A stretch of 64,000 nt of DNA. It comes from Paractinoplanes ferrugineus (GTDB lineage: Bacteria > Actinomycetota > Actinomycetes > Mycobacteriales > Micromonosporaceae). Position numbers and translations under genes: made by a program. The DNA is taken from contig NZ_BOMM01000063.1 in the NCBI RefSeq assembly GCF_016862195.1, positions 1-64,000 of the forward strand, given 5' to 3'. The notes beneath the pieces were generated by a model. The model was not told the DNA's origin. It did no database searches and worked only from the letters and a program-made list of their open reading frames with translations. Of the stretch, positions 16,811-25,797 are shown in pieces (positions within the stretch are counted from its first letter, which is position 1; every line of letters begins with the position of its first letter).

Positions 16811-19800
16811 GTGTTTCTGCTGCTGTCGACTTCCGACACCGACCTGCTGAGTGCCCGGGCGAGCGGCGCCGACTGGCGTCTGGCCAACCCGGCCCGCACC
16901 GGGGTGCGCGATCTGCCGGGGCTGCTCGACGGGGTCGACCTCGTCGTGGTGCGCATCCTCGGTGGGCGGCGGGCCTGGGAGGAAGGGCTCGACGCGCTGC
17001 TCGCCGGGCCGGTGCCGGTGGTGGTGCTGGGCGGGGAGCAGGCGCCGGACGCCGATCTGATGAAGCTCTCCACCGTGCCGGCGGGCGTGGCCGCCGAGGC
17101 GCACACCTACCTCGCGCAGGGCGGCCGGGACAACCTGGCCGCGGTTTTCAACTTCCTGTCCGACACGGTGCTGCTGACCGGCTTCGGGTTCGCCGCGCCG
17201 GTGGCCGCGCCGGACTGGGGGCTGCTGACGCGGGCCGCGGCGACCGTCGACGGGCCGACTGTCGCGGTGCTTTACTACCGCGCTCACCACATGGCCGGGA
17301 ATACCGCGTTCGTCAACTCGCTCTGCGAGCAGATCGAGGCGAAGGGGGCACGGCCACTGCCGATCTTCACGGCTTCCTTGCGTACGGCGTCCGAAGAGCT
17401 CCTCGCCGAGCTGCGCAAGGCTGACGCCCTGGTGGTGACCGTGCTCGCCGCCGGCGGCACGAAGCCGGCCACCGTCGGAGCCGGTGGTGACGACGAGGCG
17501 TGGGACGTCGGGGTTCTCGCCGGACTGGACGTGCCGATCCTGCAGGCGCTGTGCCTGACCAGCAGCCGAGCCTCGTGGGAGGCCAGCGCCGACGGGCTGT
17601 CGCCGCTGGACGCCGCGACGCAGGTGGCGATCCCCGAGTTCGACGGGCGGATCATCACGGTGCCGTTCTCGTTCAAGGAGATCGACCCCGACGGGTTGTC
17701 GGTCTACGTGGCCGACGAGGAGCGGGCGGCCCGGGTCGCCGGCATCGCGGTCGCGCACGCCCGGTTGCGGCACATCCCGCCGGCCGAGCGCAAGATCGTG
17801 CTGATGCTGTCGGCCTACCCGACCAAGCACTCCCGGATCGGCAACGCGGTCGGCCTCGACACCCCGGCTTCGACGGTGGCGCTGCTCGCCGCCCTGACGG
17901 CGGCCGGTTACCGCACCGGGTCGTTCACCGACTACGACGGCGACGGGCTGATCCACGCCCTGATCGCGGCGGGCGGGCAGGACCCGGACTGGCTCACCGA
18001 GGACCAGCTGTCGGCCAACAAGGTCCGGATCAGCGGCGCCGCCTACGCCTCGTTCTTCGCGACGCTTCCTGAGGACCTGCGCGCCGGCATGATCAAGCAC
18101 TGGGGGCCGCCGCCGGGCGAGCTCTATGTGGACGACGGCGCCATCGTGCTGGCCGCGATGCGCGACGAGAACATCGTGGTGATGGTGCAGCCGCCGCGCG
18201 GGTTCGGTGCCAACCCGGTGGCCATCTACCACGACCCCGACCTGCCGCCGAGCCACCACTATCTGGCGGCCTACCGCTGGGTGGCCGACGAGTTCGGGGC
18301 GCACGCGGTCGTGCACGTCGGCAAGCACGGCAACCTGGAGTGGCTGCCGGGCAAGAACGTCGGCATGTCCGCCTCGGACGGCACCGACGCGGCCCTCGGC
18401 GATCTGCCGCTGATCTATCCGTTCCTGGTCAACGACCCGGGCGAGGGCACGCAGGCCAAGCGCCGCGCGCACGCCACGCTGGTCGACCACTTGATCCCGC
18501 CGATGGCGCGGGCCGAGTCGTACGGCGACATCGCCCGGCTCGAGCAGTTGCTCGACGAGCACGCCAACATCGCCACGCTCGACCCGGCGAAGCTGCCGGC
18601 GATCCGGGCCCAGATCTGGACCCTCATCCAGGCCGCCAAGATGGACCACGACCTGGGCCTGGAGAACCGTCCGGGCGACGACGACTTCGACGAGTTCATC
18701 CTGCACGTCGACGGGTGGCTGTGCGAGGTCAAGGACGTCCAGATCCGCGACGGCCTGCACGTCCTCGGCGCGGCCCCGGCCGGCGAGGCACGCGTCAACC
18801 TGGTGCTGGCGATGCTGCGTGCCCGGCAGATGTGGGCCGGCAAGGTGGCCGCTCTGCCGGGTCTGCGCGAGGCGCTCGGGCTGCCCGAGGAGGCGTCCAC
18901 CGCCGAGACCGACGCGGTCGAGGAGAAGGCGCGGGCTCTGGTCGCCGCGATGGAGGAGGCCGGTTGGCCGTCCGATCCCGCGAGAATTGCCGAAATTTCG
19001 GAGTTGTCCGGGATGGCGGCGACGCCGAGCGGCGCGGAGGGCCCGGCCGGCGGCCTCGATGGCGGCGCGGGCGGCGGCGAGCGTCTGGCGGACGTGCGGC
19101 GGGTGCTGGCGTTCGCCGCGACCGAGATCGTGCCTCGGCTGGCGAAGACCACCGACGAGCTCACGCACGTGCTGCACGCGCTCGACGGCGGTTACGTCCC
19201 GGCCGGCCCCAGTGGGTCGCCCCTGCGCGGGCTGATCAACGTGCTGCCGACCGGGCGCAACTTCTACTCGGTCGACCCCAAGGCCATCCCGAGCGCCCTC
19301 GCCTGGGAGACCGGCCAGGCCATGGCCGAGTCGCTGCTCTCGCGCTACCGGGCCGACTACGGCGACTGGCCGCGTTCGGTCGGGCTGTCGGCGTGGGGCA
19401 CCAGCGCCATGCGTACGGCCGGTGACGACATCGCCGAGATCCTCGCCCTGATCGGGGTGCGCCCGGTCTGGGACGCCGCGTCGCGCCGGGTCACCGGCCT
19501 CGAGCCGATCTCGCGGGACGAGCTCAACCGGCCGCGCATCGACGTCACGGTTCGCATCTCCGGCTTCTTCCGGGACGCGTTCCCGCACGTGGTGGCCATG
19601 CTCGACGACGCGTTCCGGATGGTCGCCGAGCTCGACGAGCCGGACAACTACGTGCGCGACCACGCTCAGCGCGACAACGACCGGCACGGCGACTGGCGGC
19701 GGGCCACCATGCGCATCTTCGGCTCCCGCCCGGGCGCCTACGGCGCCGGCATCCTGCCGCTCATCGACAGCCGGAACTGGCGGGACGACAAGGACCTGGC

Positions 19801-20428
19801 CGAGGTGTACGCGGTGTGGGGCGGCTTCGCGTACGGGCGTGGCCTGGACGGGGTGCCCGCGCGGCCGGACATGGAGAACGCCTACCGGCGGATCGACGTG
19901 GCCGCCAAGAACATCGACACGCGCGAGCACGACATCGCCGATTCGGACGACTACTTCCAGTACCACGGCGGCATGATCGCCACGGTGCGCGCACTCACCG
20001 GGAAAGCCCCCGCCGCGTACGTCGGTGACTCCACCAACCCGGACAACCCCCGCACCCGCAGCCTGACCGAGGAGACCGCCCGGATCTTCCGGGCCCGGGT
20101 GGTGAACCCGCGCTGGATCGCCGCCATGCGCCGGCACGGCTACAAGGGTGCGTTCGAACTGGCCGCCACCGTCGACTACCTGTTCGGCTTCGACGCGACC
20201 GCGGGCGTGGTCACCGACTGGATGTACGAGCAGCTGGCCGCGAGCTATGTGCTCGACCCCGACAACCAGAAGTTCATGCAGGAGTCCAACCCGTGGGCCC
20301 TGCACGGCATCACCGAGCGCCTGCTGGAGGCGGCCGACCGCAAGTTGTGGGCGGCCCCCGACCCGGACACGCTGACCGCCCTGCGGGAAGTCTTCCTGGC
20401 CACCGAGGGCGACCTGGAGGACAGCTGA
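16811..20428 (+). CDS. cobN: Cobaltochelatase subunit CobN
   Basis: Large subunit of the ATP-dependent aerobic cobaltochelatase that inserts cobalt into hydrogenobyrinate a,c-diamide, working with CobS/CobT-type partners not present here. About 1,205 residues, usual for actinobacterial CobN. Recognisable segments include FLLLSTSDTDLLSARASGA, YYRAHHMAGNTAFVNSLC, HVGKHGNLEWLPGKNVGMS, NDPGEGTQAKRRAHATLVDH, LPTGRNFYSVDPKAIPS and the C-terminal NPWALHGITERLLEA. GTG 16811 is 5 bases after GAGGGGAG; GTG 16805 (two residues longer) overlaps that site and is less likely. A Gly/Ala-rich insertion lies near residues 735-755. Control is by the riboswitch upstream. Confidence 0.95.
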   Translation: MFLLLSTSDTDLLSARASGADWRLANPARTGVRDLPGLLDGVDLVVVRILGGRRAWEEGLDALLAGPVPVVVLGGEQAPDADLMKLSTVPAGVAAEAHTYLAQGGRDNLAAVFNFLSDTVLLTGFGFAAPVAAPDWGLLTRAAATVDGPTVAVLYYRAHHMAGNTAFVNSLCEQIEAKGARPLPIFTASLRTASEELLAELRKADALVVTVLAAGGTKPATVGAGGDDEAWDVGVLAGLDVPILQALCLTSSRASWEASADGLSPLDAATQVAIPEFDGRIITVPFSFKEIDPDGLSVYVADEERAARVAGIAVAHARLRHIPPAERKIVLMLSAYPTKHSRIGNAVGLDTPASTVALLAALTAAGYRTGSFTDYDGDGLIHALIAAGGQDPDWLTEDQLSANKVRISGAAYASFFATLPEDLRAGMIKHWGPPPGELYVDDGAIVLAAMRDENIVVMVQPPRGFGANPVAIYHDPDLPPSHHYLAAYRWVADEFGAHAVVHVGKHGNLEWLPGKNVGMSASDGTDAALGDLPLIYPFLVNDPGEGTQAKRRAHATLVDHLIPPMARAESYGDIARLEQLLDEHANIATLDPAKLPAIRAQIWTLIQAAKMDHDLGLENRPGDDDFDEFILHVDGWLCEVKDVQIRDGLHVLGAAPAGEARVNLVLAMLRARQMWAGKVAALPGLREALGLPEEASTAETDAVEEKARALVAAMEEAGWPSDPARIAEISELSGMAATPSGAEGPAGGLDGGAGGGERLADVRRVLAFAATEIVPRLAKTTDELTHVLHALDGGYVPAGPSGSPLRGLINVLPTGRNFYSVDPKAIPSALAWETGQAMAESLLSRYRADYGDWPRSVGLSAWGTSAMRTAGDDIAEILALIGVRPVWDAASRRVTGLEPISRDELNRPRIDVTVRISGFFRDAFPHVVAMLDDAFRMVAELDEPDNYVRDHAQRDNDRHGDWRRATMRIFGSRPGAYGAGILPLIDSRNWRDDKDLAEVYAVWGGFAYGRGLDGVPARPDMENAYRRIDVAAKNIDTREHDIADSDDYFQYHGGMIATVRALTGKAPAAYVGDSTNPDNPRTRSLTEETARIFRARVVNPRWIAAMRRHGYKGAFELAATVDYLFGFDATAGVVTDWMYEQLAASYVLDPDNQKFMQESNPWALHGITERLLEAADRKLWAAPDPDTLTALREVFLATEGDLEDS

Positions 20429-20448
20429 GGCAGCGTGCGCCCCGGGGC

Positions 20449-21204
20449 CTAGCGCTCGGGGCGGCGCAGCAGGTAGGTGTCCATGATCCAGCCGTGCCGG
20501 GCGCGGGCCTCGGCGCGGGTGGCCAGGATGTCGTCGGCGACCTCCGACACGCGACCGGAGCGCAGGATCTCGTCCTCGGTGCCGAGGTAGGCGCCCCAGT
20601 AGATGTCGGCGTCGGGGTGGGCGGTGAACGCCTGCTGGGCGTCGAGCATGACCACCACGTCGTCCACGCCGTCCGGGAAGCCCTCGTCGGCGAGGCGGCG
20701 GCCGGTGGTCACCTGGAACGGGCGGCCGACCCGGTTGAGCGGCACCCGGTGCTTGGCGGCCAGTGCCGAGACGCTGCTGACGCCGGGGATCACCGCGTAC
20801 TCGAAGAGGGTCTGGCCGCGGGCCAGGATCTCGTCGAGGATCGCGATCGTCGAGTCGTAGAGGGACGGGTCGCCCCACACCAGGAACGAGCCGGTCTCGC
20901 CGTCGAGGAGATGCTCGCTGATCAAGGCCTCGGTGACTTCGGAACGACGGTGCCGCCAGTCGGCGATGGTGCCCTGGTAATCGGCGGGCGTGCGGTCGCG
21001 GGCCGGGTCGACGCCCTCGGCGATGCGGCGGGACGGCCGCCCGTACGCCTTCATCAGGCGCCGCCGCAGCTCGATCATGCTCTCCTTGGCCTCGCCCTTG
21101 TCGAGCACGAAGAAGACGTCGGTCCGCCCGATCGCCTTGGCCGCCTGCAGGGTCAGGTGGTCGGGGTTACCCGCACCGATCCCGATCACGTAGATCTTCC
21201 GCAC
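20449..21204 (-). CDS. cobF: Precorrin-6A synthase (deacetylating) CobF
   Basis: SAM-dependent C1-methylase that removes the C2 unit to form precorrin-6A, specific to the oxygen-requiring cobalamin route. 251 residues, usual length. Family landmarks: KIYVIGIGAGNPDHLTLQAA at the start, FFVLDKGEAK, a DYQGTIADWR segment, SFLVWGDPSLYDS, VIPGVSSVSALAAKH and DADIYWGAYLG. GTG start at 21204, within the last 38 bases of the XRE regulator gene on the same strand, so the two may be cotranscribed. Its stop is 20 bases from the cobN stop in a tail-to-tail arrangement. Confidence 0.95.
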   Translation of the reverse strand: MRKIYVIGIGAGNPDHLTLQAAKAIGRTDVFFVLDKGEAKESMIELRRRLMKAYGRPSRRIAEGVDPARDRTPADYQGTIADWRHRRSEVTEALISEHLLDGETGSFLVWGDPSLYDSTIAILDEILARGQTLFEYAVIPGVSSVSALAAKHRVPLNRVGRPFQVTTGRRLADEGFPDGVDDVVVMLDAQQAFTAHPDADIYWGAYLGTEDEILRSGRVSEVADDILATRAEARARHGWIMDTYLLRRPER

Positions 21205-22012
21205 GATTCAGCAGGGTAGCCCGTCGCAGGGTGCGCTCGGACAGGCTCCCGGGGTCGGCGGTGATGAAGACGACCTGCTGATCGTCGTCGGGCACGGTGA
21301 GTACGTCGCAGTTGACCTCCAGGTCGCCGAGCTCGGCGTGCGAGATGGTCTTGCGGCGGTGGCCGGGGGAACGCACCGGATCGGTGTCCCACAGCGCCAC
21401 GAACTCGGGGCTGCCCGCGCGTAGTTCGGCCAGCAGCCCGCCGAGCCCGGGATCGCGCGGGTAGCGGTCGGCGGCGGCGCGCAGCCGGGCCACCGCGAGC
21501 ACGCCGAACTCCTCGGTCGCCGAGCTCTCGGCGGGTGGCTCGCCGGAACCGAGAAAGCGCCGCCGGGCCAGGTTGGGCCGCGCCGAAGTCCGGGCGGCAG
21601 CGACGGGATAGCCGAGCAGGAGGCCGGCCAGCGGGTTCCAGGCGAGCACGTCGTAGTTGGCGGCGGTGACCACGGCGGCGGTGCCGGGTATCCGGTCGAG
21701 CAGCGCGGCGACGTGCGGGCGGACCCGGGTGGACGGGCCGGCCGGGGCCGTCGGGGTGGCGCCGGCCAGGTGGAACAGGTGCCGGCGCTCGGCGGGGTCG
21801 AGGCCGAGCGCGTGGCTGATGCCGTCGAGGATCCGCGGGGACGGGTGCGGCCCGCGCGCCTGCTCCAGCCGTACGTAATAGTCGACCGACATGTGCGCGA
21901 GCGCGGCCACCTCCTCGCGCCGAAGTCCGGGCGTGCGTCGTGGTCCGGCGTCCGCCGGACGCAGCCGTTCGCGCCGGTTCCGCAGGAACCGAGCCAGCTC
22001 CGCTCTCGCCAC
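21167..22012 (-). CDS. XRE-family regulator with MmyB-like ligand-binding domain
   Basis: 281-residue regulator. The N-terminal helix-turn-helix (LRREEVAALAHMSVDYYVRLEQ, about residues 28-55) is followed by the MmyB-type PAS-like domain (YDVLAWNPLAGLLLGYP, then ELGDLEVNCDVLTVPDDDQQ and ITADPGSLSE). These regulators typically sit next to, and repress, an oxidoreductase gene; here an SDR gene is divergent with 113 bp between them. The C-terminus continues about 15 residues beyond the usual end and overlaps cobF by 38 bp. GTG start at 22012. Confidence 0.88.
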   Translation of the reverse strand: MARAELARFLRNRRERLRPADAGPRRTPGLRREEVAALAHMSVDYYVRLEQARGPHPSPRILDGISHALGLDPAERRHLFHLAGATPTAPAGPSTRVRPHVAALLDRIPGTAAVVTAANYDVLAWNPLAGLLLGYPVAAARTSARPNLARRRFLGSGEPPAESSATEEFGVLAVARLRAAADRYPRDPGLGGLLAELRAGSPEFVALWDTDPVRSPGHRRKTISHAELGDLEVNCDVLTVPDDDQQVVFITADPGSLSERTLRRATLLNRAEDLRDRDRCG

Positions 22013-22021
22013 CGCCGGCCT

Positions 22022-22093
22022 CCCTGGTCTCGCTTGTGCCCTGGTCCCGCTCGTGCCCTGGTCCCGCTCGTGCCTGGTATCGGTTGTCCCTGG
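22022..22093. repeat. 17-bp tandem repeats in the XRE/SDR promoter region
   Basis: Three direct copies of a 17-bp unit (CCCTGGTCCCGCTCGTG and a close variant) at 22022-22038, 22039-22055 and 22056-22072. A degenerate fourth copy (CCTGGTATCGGTTGT) and a partial fifth follow, up to 22093. They fill most of the 113-bp space between the divergent regulator and dehydrogenase genes, so they are likely regulator binding sites, though replication slippage alone could also produce them. Confidence 0.65.
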
Positions 22094-22125
22094 CAGCGAT
22101 TCCGCCGCCGGGCGATCGTCGAGGC

Positions 22126-22827
22126 ATGACCAACACTTCCACGGCGCTCGTCACCGGCGCCAACAAGGGAATCGGCAGGGAAATCGCGCGGCTTCTGGCG
22201 GAGGCGGGGCTGCTGGTGTACGCGACCGCCCGGGACGCCGATCGAGGCCGCCCCGCCGCCGCCGGGATCGCCGGCGAGGTCCGGTTCCTGCAGCTTGACG
22301 TGACCGACCCGGACAGCGTCGAGGCCGCCGCGGCGCGGGTCGGTGAGCTGGACATCCTCGTCAACAACGCGGGGGTGATGGTGGGTGGCGAGGATCCGGT
22401 GGCGGCGACGGTCGACGACTTCCGGCGTACCTATGCGACCAACGTCTTCGGCGTCCTCGCGGTCACCAACGCGTTCCTGCCGGCGCTGCGCCGCTCGGCC
22501 CACCCGCGGATCGTCAACATCTCGTCCGGCACCGGCTCGCTCACCCAGAGCGCGGCCGGCGTGTTCCCGGGCGGCTCCGGCGCCGCCTACCGCTCGTCGA
22601 AGACCGCCCTGAACGCGCTCACCCTGTTCTACGCCCAGGCCCTGCCGTCCTTCCGGATCAACGCGCTGGCTCCGGGCCTGCGCCGCACCGACCTGAACGA
22701 GCGGGCGAAGTCCGCGGACGGCGATCCGGCCGAGGCGGCGGCGGGCGCGGTGCGGCTGGCGCTGCTCGCCGACGACGGTCCCACCGGTGGTTTCTTCTCC
22801 TGGGACGGGACCACCATGCCGTGGTGA
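22126..22827 (+). CDS. Short-chain dehydrogenase/reductase (classical SDR)
   Basis: 233-residue NAD(P)-dependent oxidoreductase. Cofactor motif TGANKGIG at residues 11-18, LDILVNNAGV near 85, Ser in NISSG near 135, and the catalytic Tyr-x3-Lys in YRSSKTALN near 155. The Lys in the TGANKGIG loop and an Arg after the second strand (TARDADRG) suggest NADPH. ATG at 22126. Divergent from the MmyB-type regulator; in many actinobacteria such pairs respond to an unknown small molecule. The substrate cannot be read. Confidence 0.9.
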   Translation: MTNTSTALVTGANKGIGREIARLLAEAGLLVYATARDADRGRPAAAGIAGEVRFLQLDVTDPDSVEAAAARVGELDILVNNAGVMVGGEDPVAATVDDFRRTYATNVFGVLAVTNAFLPALRRSAHPRIVNISSGTGSLTQSAAGVFPGGSGAAYRSSKTALNALTLFYAQALPSFRINALAPGLRRTDLNERAKSADGDPAEAAAGAVRLALLADDGPTGGFFSWDGTTMPW

Positions 22828-22842
22828 CTTTCAGTATCGTCA

Positions 22843-23562
22843 ATGCCCATGGGGAGCGAGCCGACCGCCGGGGCACTACTCGCCGCGGGCAACGAGGCGA
22901 TGCTGGAGGCGGCGTTCCGCACCGGTGACTATTTCCCGGCGCGGCAACTGCTGACGGCCGCTCGCGAGCGGGCCCAGCACAGCCGGGACCGGGTCACCGA
23001 GGCGGCGGCGCTCACCGGCCTCGGCATGCTGGCGCACTTCGCCGCGATCGGCGAGGACCTGAGCCGGGCCGACTGGGCCGCCGAGGAGCGACTGTTCCAG
23101 CAGGCCCTGGCGATCCAGCGGGAGGCCGACGACCCGGCCGGCGCGGCCGAGTCGCTGTTCGGGCTGGGCCTGGTGCACCAGGTGTTGCGGGGCGACTGGG
23201 CCACCGCGATGCCGTTCTACGCCGAGGCCCTCGAGCTGGCCGAGCGCTACGCCGACGAGATGGTGCGCTCGGAGGTGCACCGGCACGTCGGCTTCTTCCA
23301 CGTCTACGTGGCCGGCGACCCCGAGCGGGGCCTGCGGCATCTGCGCCTGTCCCAGGTCCTGCGGGAGCGCTACGGCGATCCGCGCCGGATCGCCACCGGC
23401 ACCCTCGCGCTGGGCGAGGCCGAACTGGCCGGCGGCAACCGGGCCGAGGCGATGCGGCTGCTGCACGAGGCGGTCCACCAGGCGCGTGCGGCCGGCCTGA
23501 GCGAGCAGCGCATCGGCTGGGCCGAGCGCGCGCGGCACGACGCCGAGGTCCGCGCGTCCTGA
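22843..23562 (+). CDS. TPR-like helical repeat protein
   Basis: 239 residues rich in Ala, Arg, Glu and Leu with helix-pair spacing typical of tetratricopeptide repeats: EEERLFQQALAIQREAD-type helices near residues 80-100, WATAMPFYAEALELAERYADE near 125, and NRAEAMRLLHEAVHQARAAGL near 205. No enzyme motif and no signal or membrane segment, so it is a cytoplasmic scaffold. ATG 22843 and ATG 22849 are both possible starts. It lies 15 bases after the SDR stop and 98 bases before a DnaK-like gene; TPR proteins are common partners of Hsp70 proteins, but pairing here is only an inference. Confidence 0.72.
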   Translation: MPMGSEPTAGALLAAGNEAMLEAAFRTGDYFPARQLLTAARERAQHSRDRVTEAAALTGLGMLAHFAAIGEDLSRADWAAEERLFQQALAIQREADDPAGAAESLFGLGLVHQVLRGDWATAMPFYAEALELAERYADEMVRSEVHRHVGFFHVYVAGDPERGLRHLRLSQVLRERYGDPRRIATGTLALGEAELAGGNRAEAMRLLHEAVHQARAAGLSEQRIGWAERARHDAEVRAS

Positions 23563-23660
23563 GCGGCTGTCCAGCGTCGGTCGGATTGCCGACGGATCGA
23601 TGGTGGCCAGTGGGCGGCTCGGTACGTTGACTGACAGTGAGCGGGTCATAGGGGGCGGCC

Positions 23661-25103
23661 TTGACCGAGCGCAGTGATCTGGTCGGGCACCGAGACTCGG
23701 CCGGTGCCTACCATCCGGTGATCGGGATCGATCTCGGCACCACCTCGTGCACGATGTCCGTCTGGGACGGCGCCGAGCTGATCGTCATCCCGGTCGACGG
23801 CATGTCCACGCTCCCGGCCGTGGTCGGGCAGAACCAGGCCGGCCAGATCGTCGTCGGGCGACTCGCGGGCGGCGACGCCCGGCCGCAGATCGACGGGATC
23901 AAACGTGAGCTCGGCAGCACCGAGCGGCTCCGGCTGCGCGGCCGGCAATACCGCCCGCCGGAGATCTGCGCGTTCCTGCTGATCGAGCTGAAACGGCAGG
24001 CCGAGGCGTATCTCGGCGGCCTGGTGCACGACGCGGTGATCACCGTCTCCGGCTCGGCCGGCGAGACGCAGCGCCGGGCGATCCGGGAAGCGGCGGGCCT
24101 CGCCCAGCTCAACGTCCGGCGGCTGCTCGACGACCCGGTGGCGGCCGCGGTGGCGCTCGGCACCGGCGACCGCGAGCGCACCTACGCGATCTACGACCTC
24201 GGCGGCGGCACCTTCGACACGGCCATCGTGCGGATCGGGCGCGAGCGGGTGGCGGTGTTCGGCGCCGCCGGCGACCCCCGGCTCGGCGGCGACGACTTCG
24301 ACGAGCACATCGTGGGGTACGCGTTACGCCAGATCCGCGAGCGCCACCACGTCGACCTGAGCCGCGACGAGCACGTCCGCCGGCGGATCCGGCGGGAGGC
24401 CGAGCGCCGGAAGCGGGAGCTGTCCACGGCCGAGACCACCGTCCTGGAGTTGCCGCTGCTGACCGCGACGGTCAGCGCGAGGGTGCCGCTGTCCCGCCGG
24501 GCGTTCGAGGCGATGATCGAGGCCGACGTGACCAAGTCGCTGGGCTACCTGACCGCCGCGCTGGCCGCGGCCGAGCTGGACCACGGCATCCGCCGGACCG
24601 GCGTGGACCAGGTCATCCTCTCCGGCGGCTCGACACGCATCCCGTCGATCCGGGCCCGGCTGGCCGACTATTTCGGTCTGCCGGCGGACGGCGTGCGGGC
24701 CGACCTCGACCCGGCCGAGCTGAACGCGCGCGGGGCCGGCCTGATCGCCCGGGAATATCAACCGGCGCTGTCGTTCGAGGGTCTGCGTCCCGGCCTGCTC
24801 AGCGCCAACCTGCGGCTGCGGGCCGAGATGGCCGACCCGTCCCCGGCGGTGGCCGACAACGCCGAGCCGGGCCCGCTCGACCTGCTGCCCGGGGTGCCGG
24901 CCGAGACCCCGGCCGATTTCCGTCCGGTGGCGGTCGCCGCGTACGGCCTGCTGGCCACCACGCTTGACGGCGGCCGGGTCCGGTTGCGGGCGGCCTACCT
25001 GGCGTTCGTCGGCGCCATCCAGGCGGCGGCGCCGGACAGCCGGCTGGCCGAGCTGGGGGAGCGGCTGTCGGCCGAGTACCGCGAGCCCGCTGACCCGAGC
25101 TGA
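23661..25103 (+). CDS. Hsp70/DnaK-like ATPase lacking the canonical peptide-binding domain
   Basis: 480 residues. The actin-like ATPase domain is complete: phosphate-1 GIDLGTTSCTM (from residue 22), the conserved VITVSGSAGETQRRAIREAAGLA block, LLDDPVAAAVALG, phosphate-2 YDLGGGTFDTA near 175, GGDDFDEH near 212 and the adenosine motif SGGSTRIPSI near 317. After about residue 375 it does not continue into the usual beta-sandwich substrate-binding domain; there are only ~105 residues, Pro-rich then helical. TTG start at 23661 with GGGGG upstream. It is a specialised Hsp70 relative, not the housekeeping DnaK. Confidence 0.87.
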   Translation: MTERSDLVGHRDSAGAYHPVIGIDLGTTSCTMSVWDGAELIVIPVDGMSTLPAVVGQNQAGQIVVGRLAGGDARPQIDGIKRELGSTERLRLRGRQYRPPEICAFLLIELKRQAEAYLGGLVHDAVITVSGSAGETQRRAIREAAGLAQLNVRRLLDDPVAAAVALGTGDRERTYAIYDLGGGTFDTAIVRIGRERVAVFGAAGDPRLGGDDFDEHIVGYALRQIRERHHVDLSRDEHVRRRIRREAERRKRELSTAETTVLELPLLTATVSARVPLSRRAFEAMIEADVTKSLGYLTAALAAAELDHGIRRTGVDQVILSGGSTRIPSIRARLADYFGLPADGVRADLDPAELNARGAGLIAREYQPALSFEGLRPGLLSANLRLRAEMADPSPAVADNAEPGPLDLLPGVPAETPADFRPVAVAAYGLLATTLDGGRVRLRAAYLAFVGAIQAAAPDSRLAELGERLSAEYREPADPS

Positions 25104-25797
25104 ACGGGACCCGTGGACCGGCGGGGTGCGGAGCCGGCCCGGGTGGGTGCCGGAGCGGACCGCAGAGATCATCACCGATCCGGCTCCGACCGGCTTCGTA
25201 ACGTAGGGAAGACGTCGGTCTAAGTCCTCGGAATGGCCGGGAATGGCACCCGATTCGTAATCGGAATGGCCGGGTGTCCGGCGGCGGGTCCTATCGAACG
25301 GGCGCGCCCGGCAGCGAAGATCACCGGAGAACCGTGCCCGTCGGCCCCCTCGGACCGACGATCCCGCCCCCTCCCGACCGTTCCGCCGTAGATCTTCCTT
25401 GTGAGAGCGCTCACAACCGAAGGGCGCCCCGGTCCGCCTCGCCAAGATCGACATCTAGGTGAAACCGGACTGAAACAGCTGGCGTTCAGCCCACGGTCGC
25501 GAGTTTGATAACTTTGCGCAACAGTACGATTGCCCTTTGAGTTGTGATAACGGACAAATAGGACTCGAATAATCGCCGGAAAGGGCGTTTTTGCCCGGCG
25601 GATGGTAGTTCATGCACCGCGGAGAGCATGCCCTCGGTGATATGGATGACCAGGGGCTTTCAGCTGGCTGTTATTCATTCGATGCGTCAACTCATTTCCT
25701 ACGGACGATTTCCGGGCTACCTTCCCAACCGCAGCATCCGAATACCTCTCGCGCACGGCGCATGTGAGGGTGTGTCGTTCGATGGAGGTGATTGGTC
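25104..25797 (+). other. Long leader/intergenic region before the ABC importer operon
   Basis: No convincing gene in these 694 bases. The distal part still looks GC-rich. From about 25480 the DNA is much more AT-rich (TTTGATAACTTTGCGCAACA, GTTGTGATAACGGACAAATA), which suggests a promoter. A hairpin with bulge lies at about 25574-25600 (CGCC/GGCG and GGGC/GCCC around GTTTTT). The LacI-type palindrome at 25399-25416 is described separately. Confidence 0.5.
25399..25416. promoter_or_regulatory. LacI/GalR-type operator-like palindrome
   Basis: TTGTGAGAGCGCTCACAA: 7-bp arms TTGTGAG and CTCACAA around AGCG. It matches the general shape of LacI-family operators with a central CG. It lies about 380 bp upstream of the importer operon. 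The cognate regulator is unknown; neither LacI gene in this window is adjacent. Confidence 0.55.

Noticed and set aside
16778..20878. A very long open frame (over 1,300 codons) on the minus strand opposite cobN
   Set aside because: It is a shadow of cobN caused by high GC at third codon positions; its translation is an Arg/Gly/Pro/Asp-rich mixture without motifs, while cobN is conserved along its whole length.
25104..25797. A small gene in the AT-shifted leader (short plus-strand frame from about 25628)
   Set aside because: It has no ribosome binding site, its composition is unlike coding DNA of this genome, and no motif is visible.
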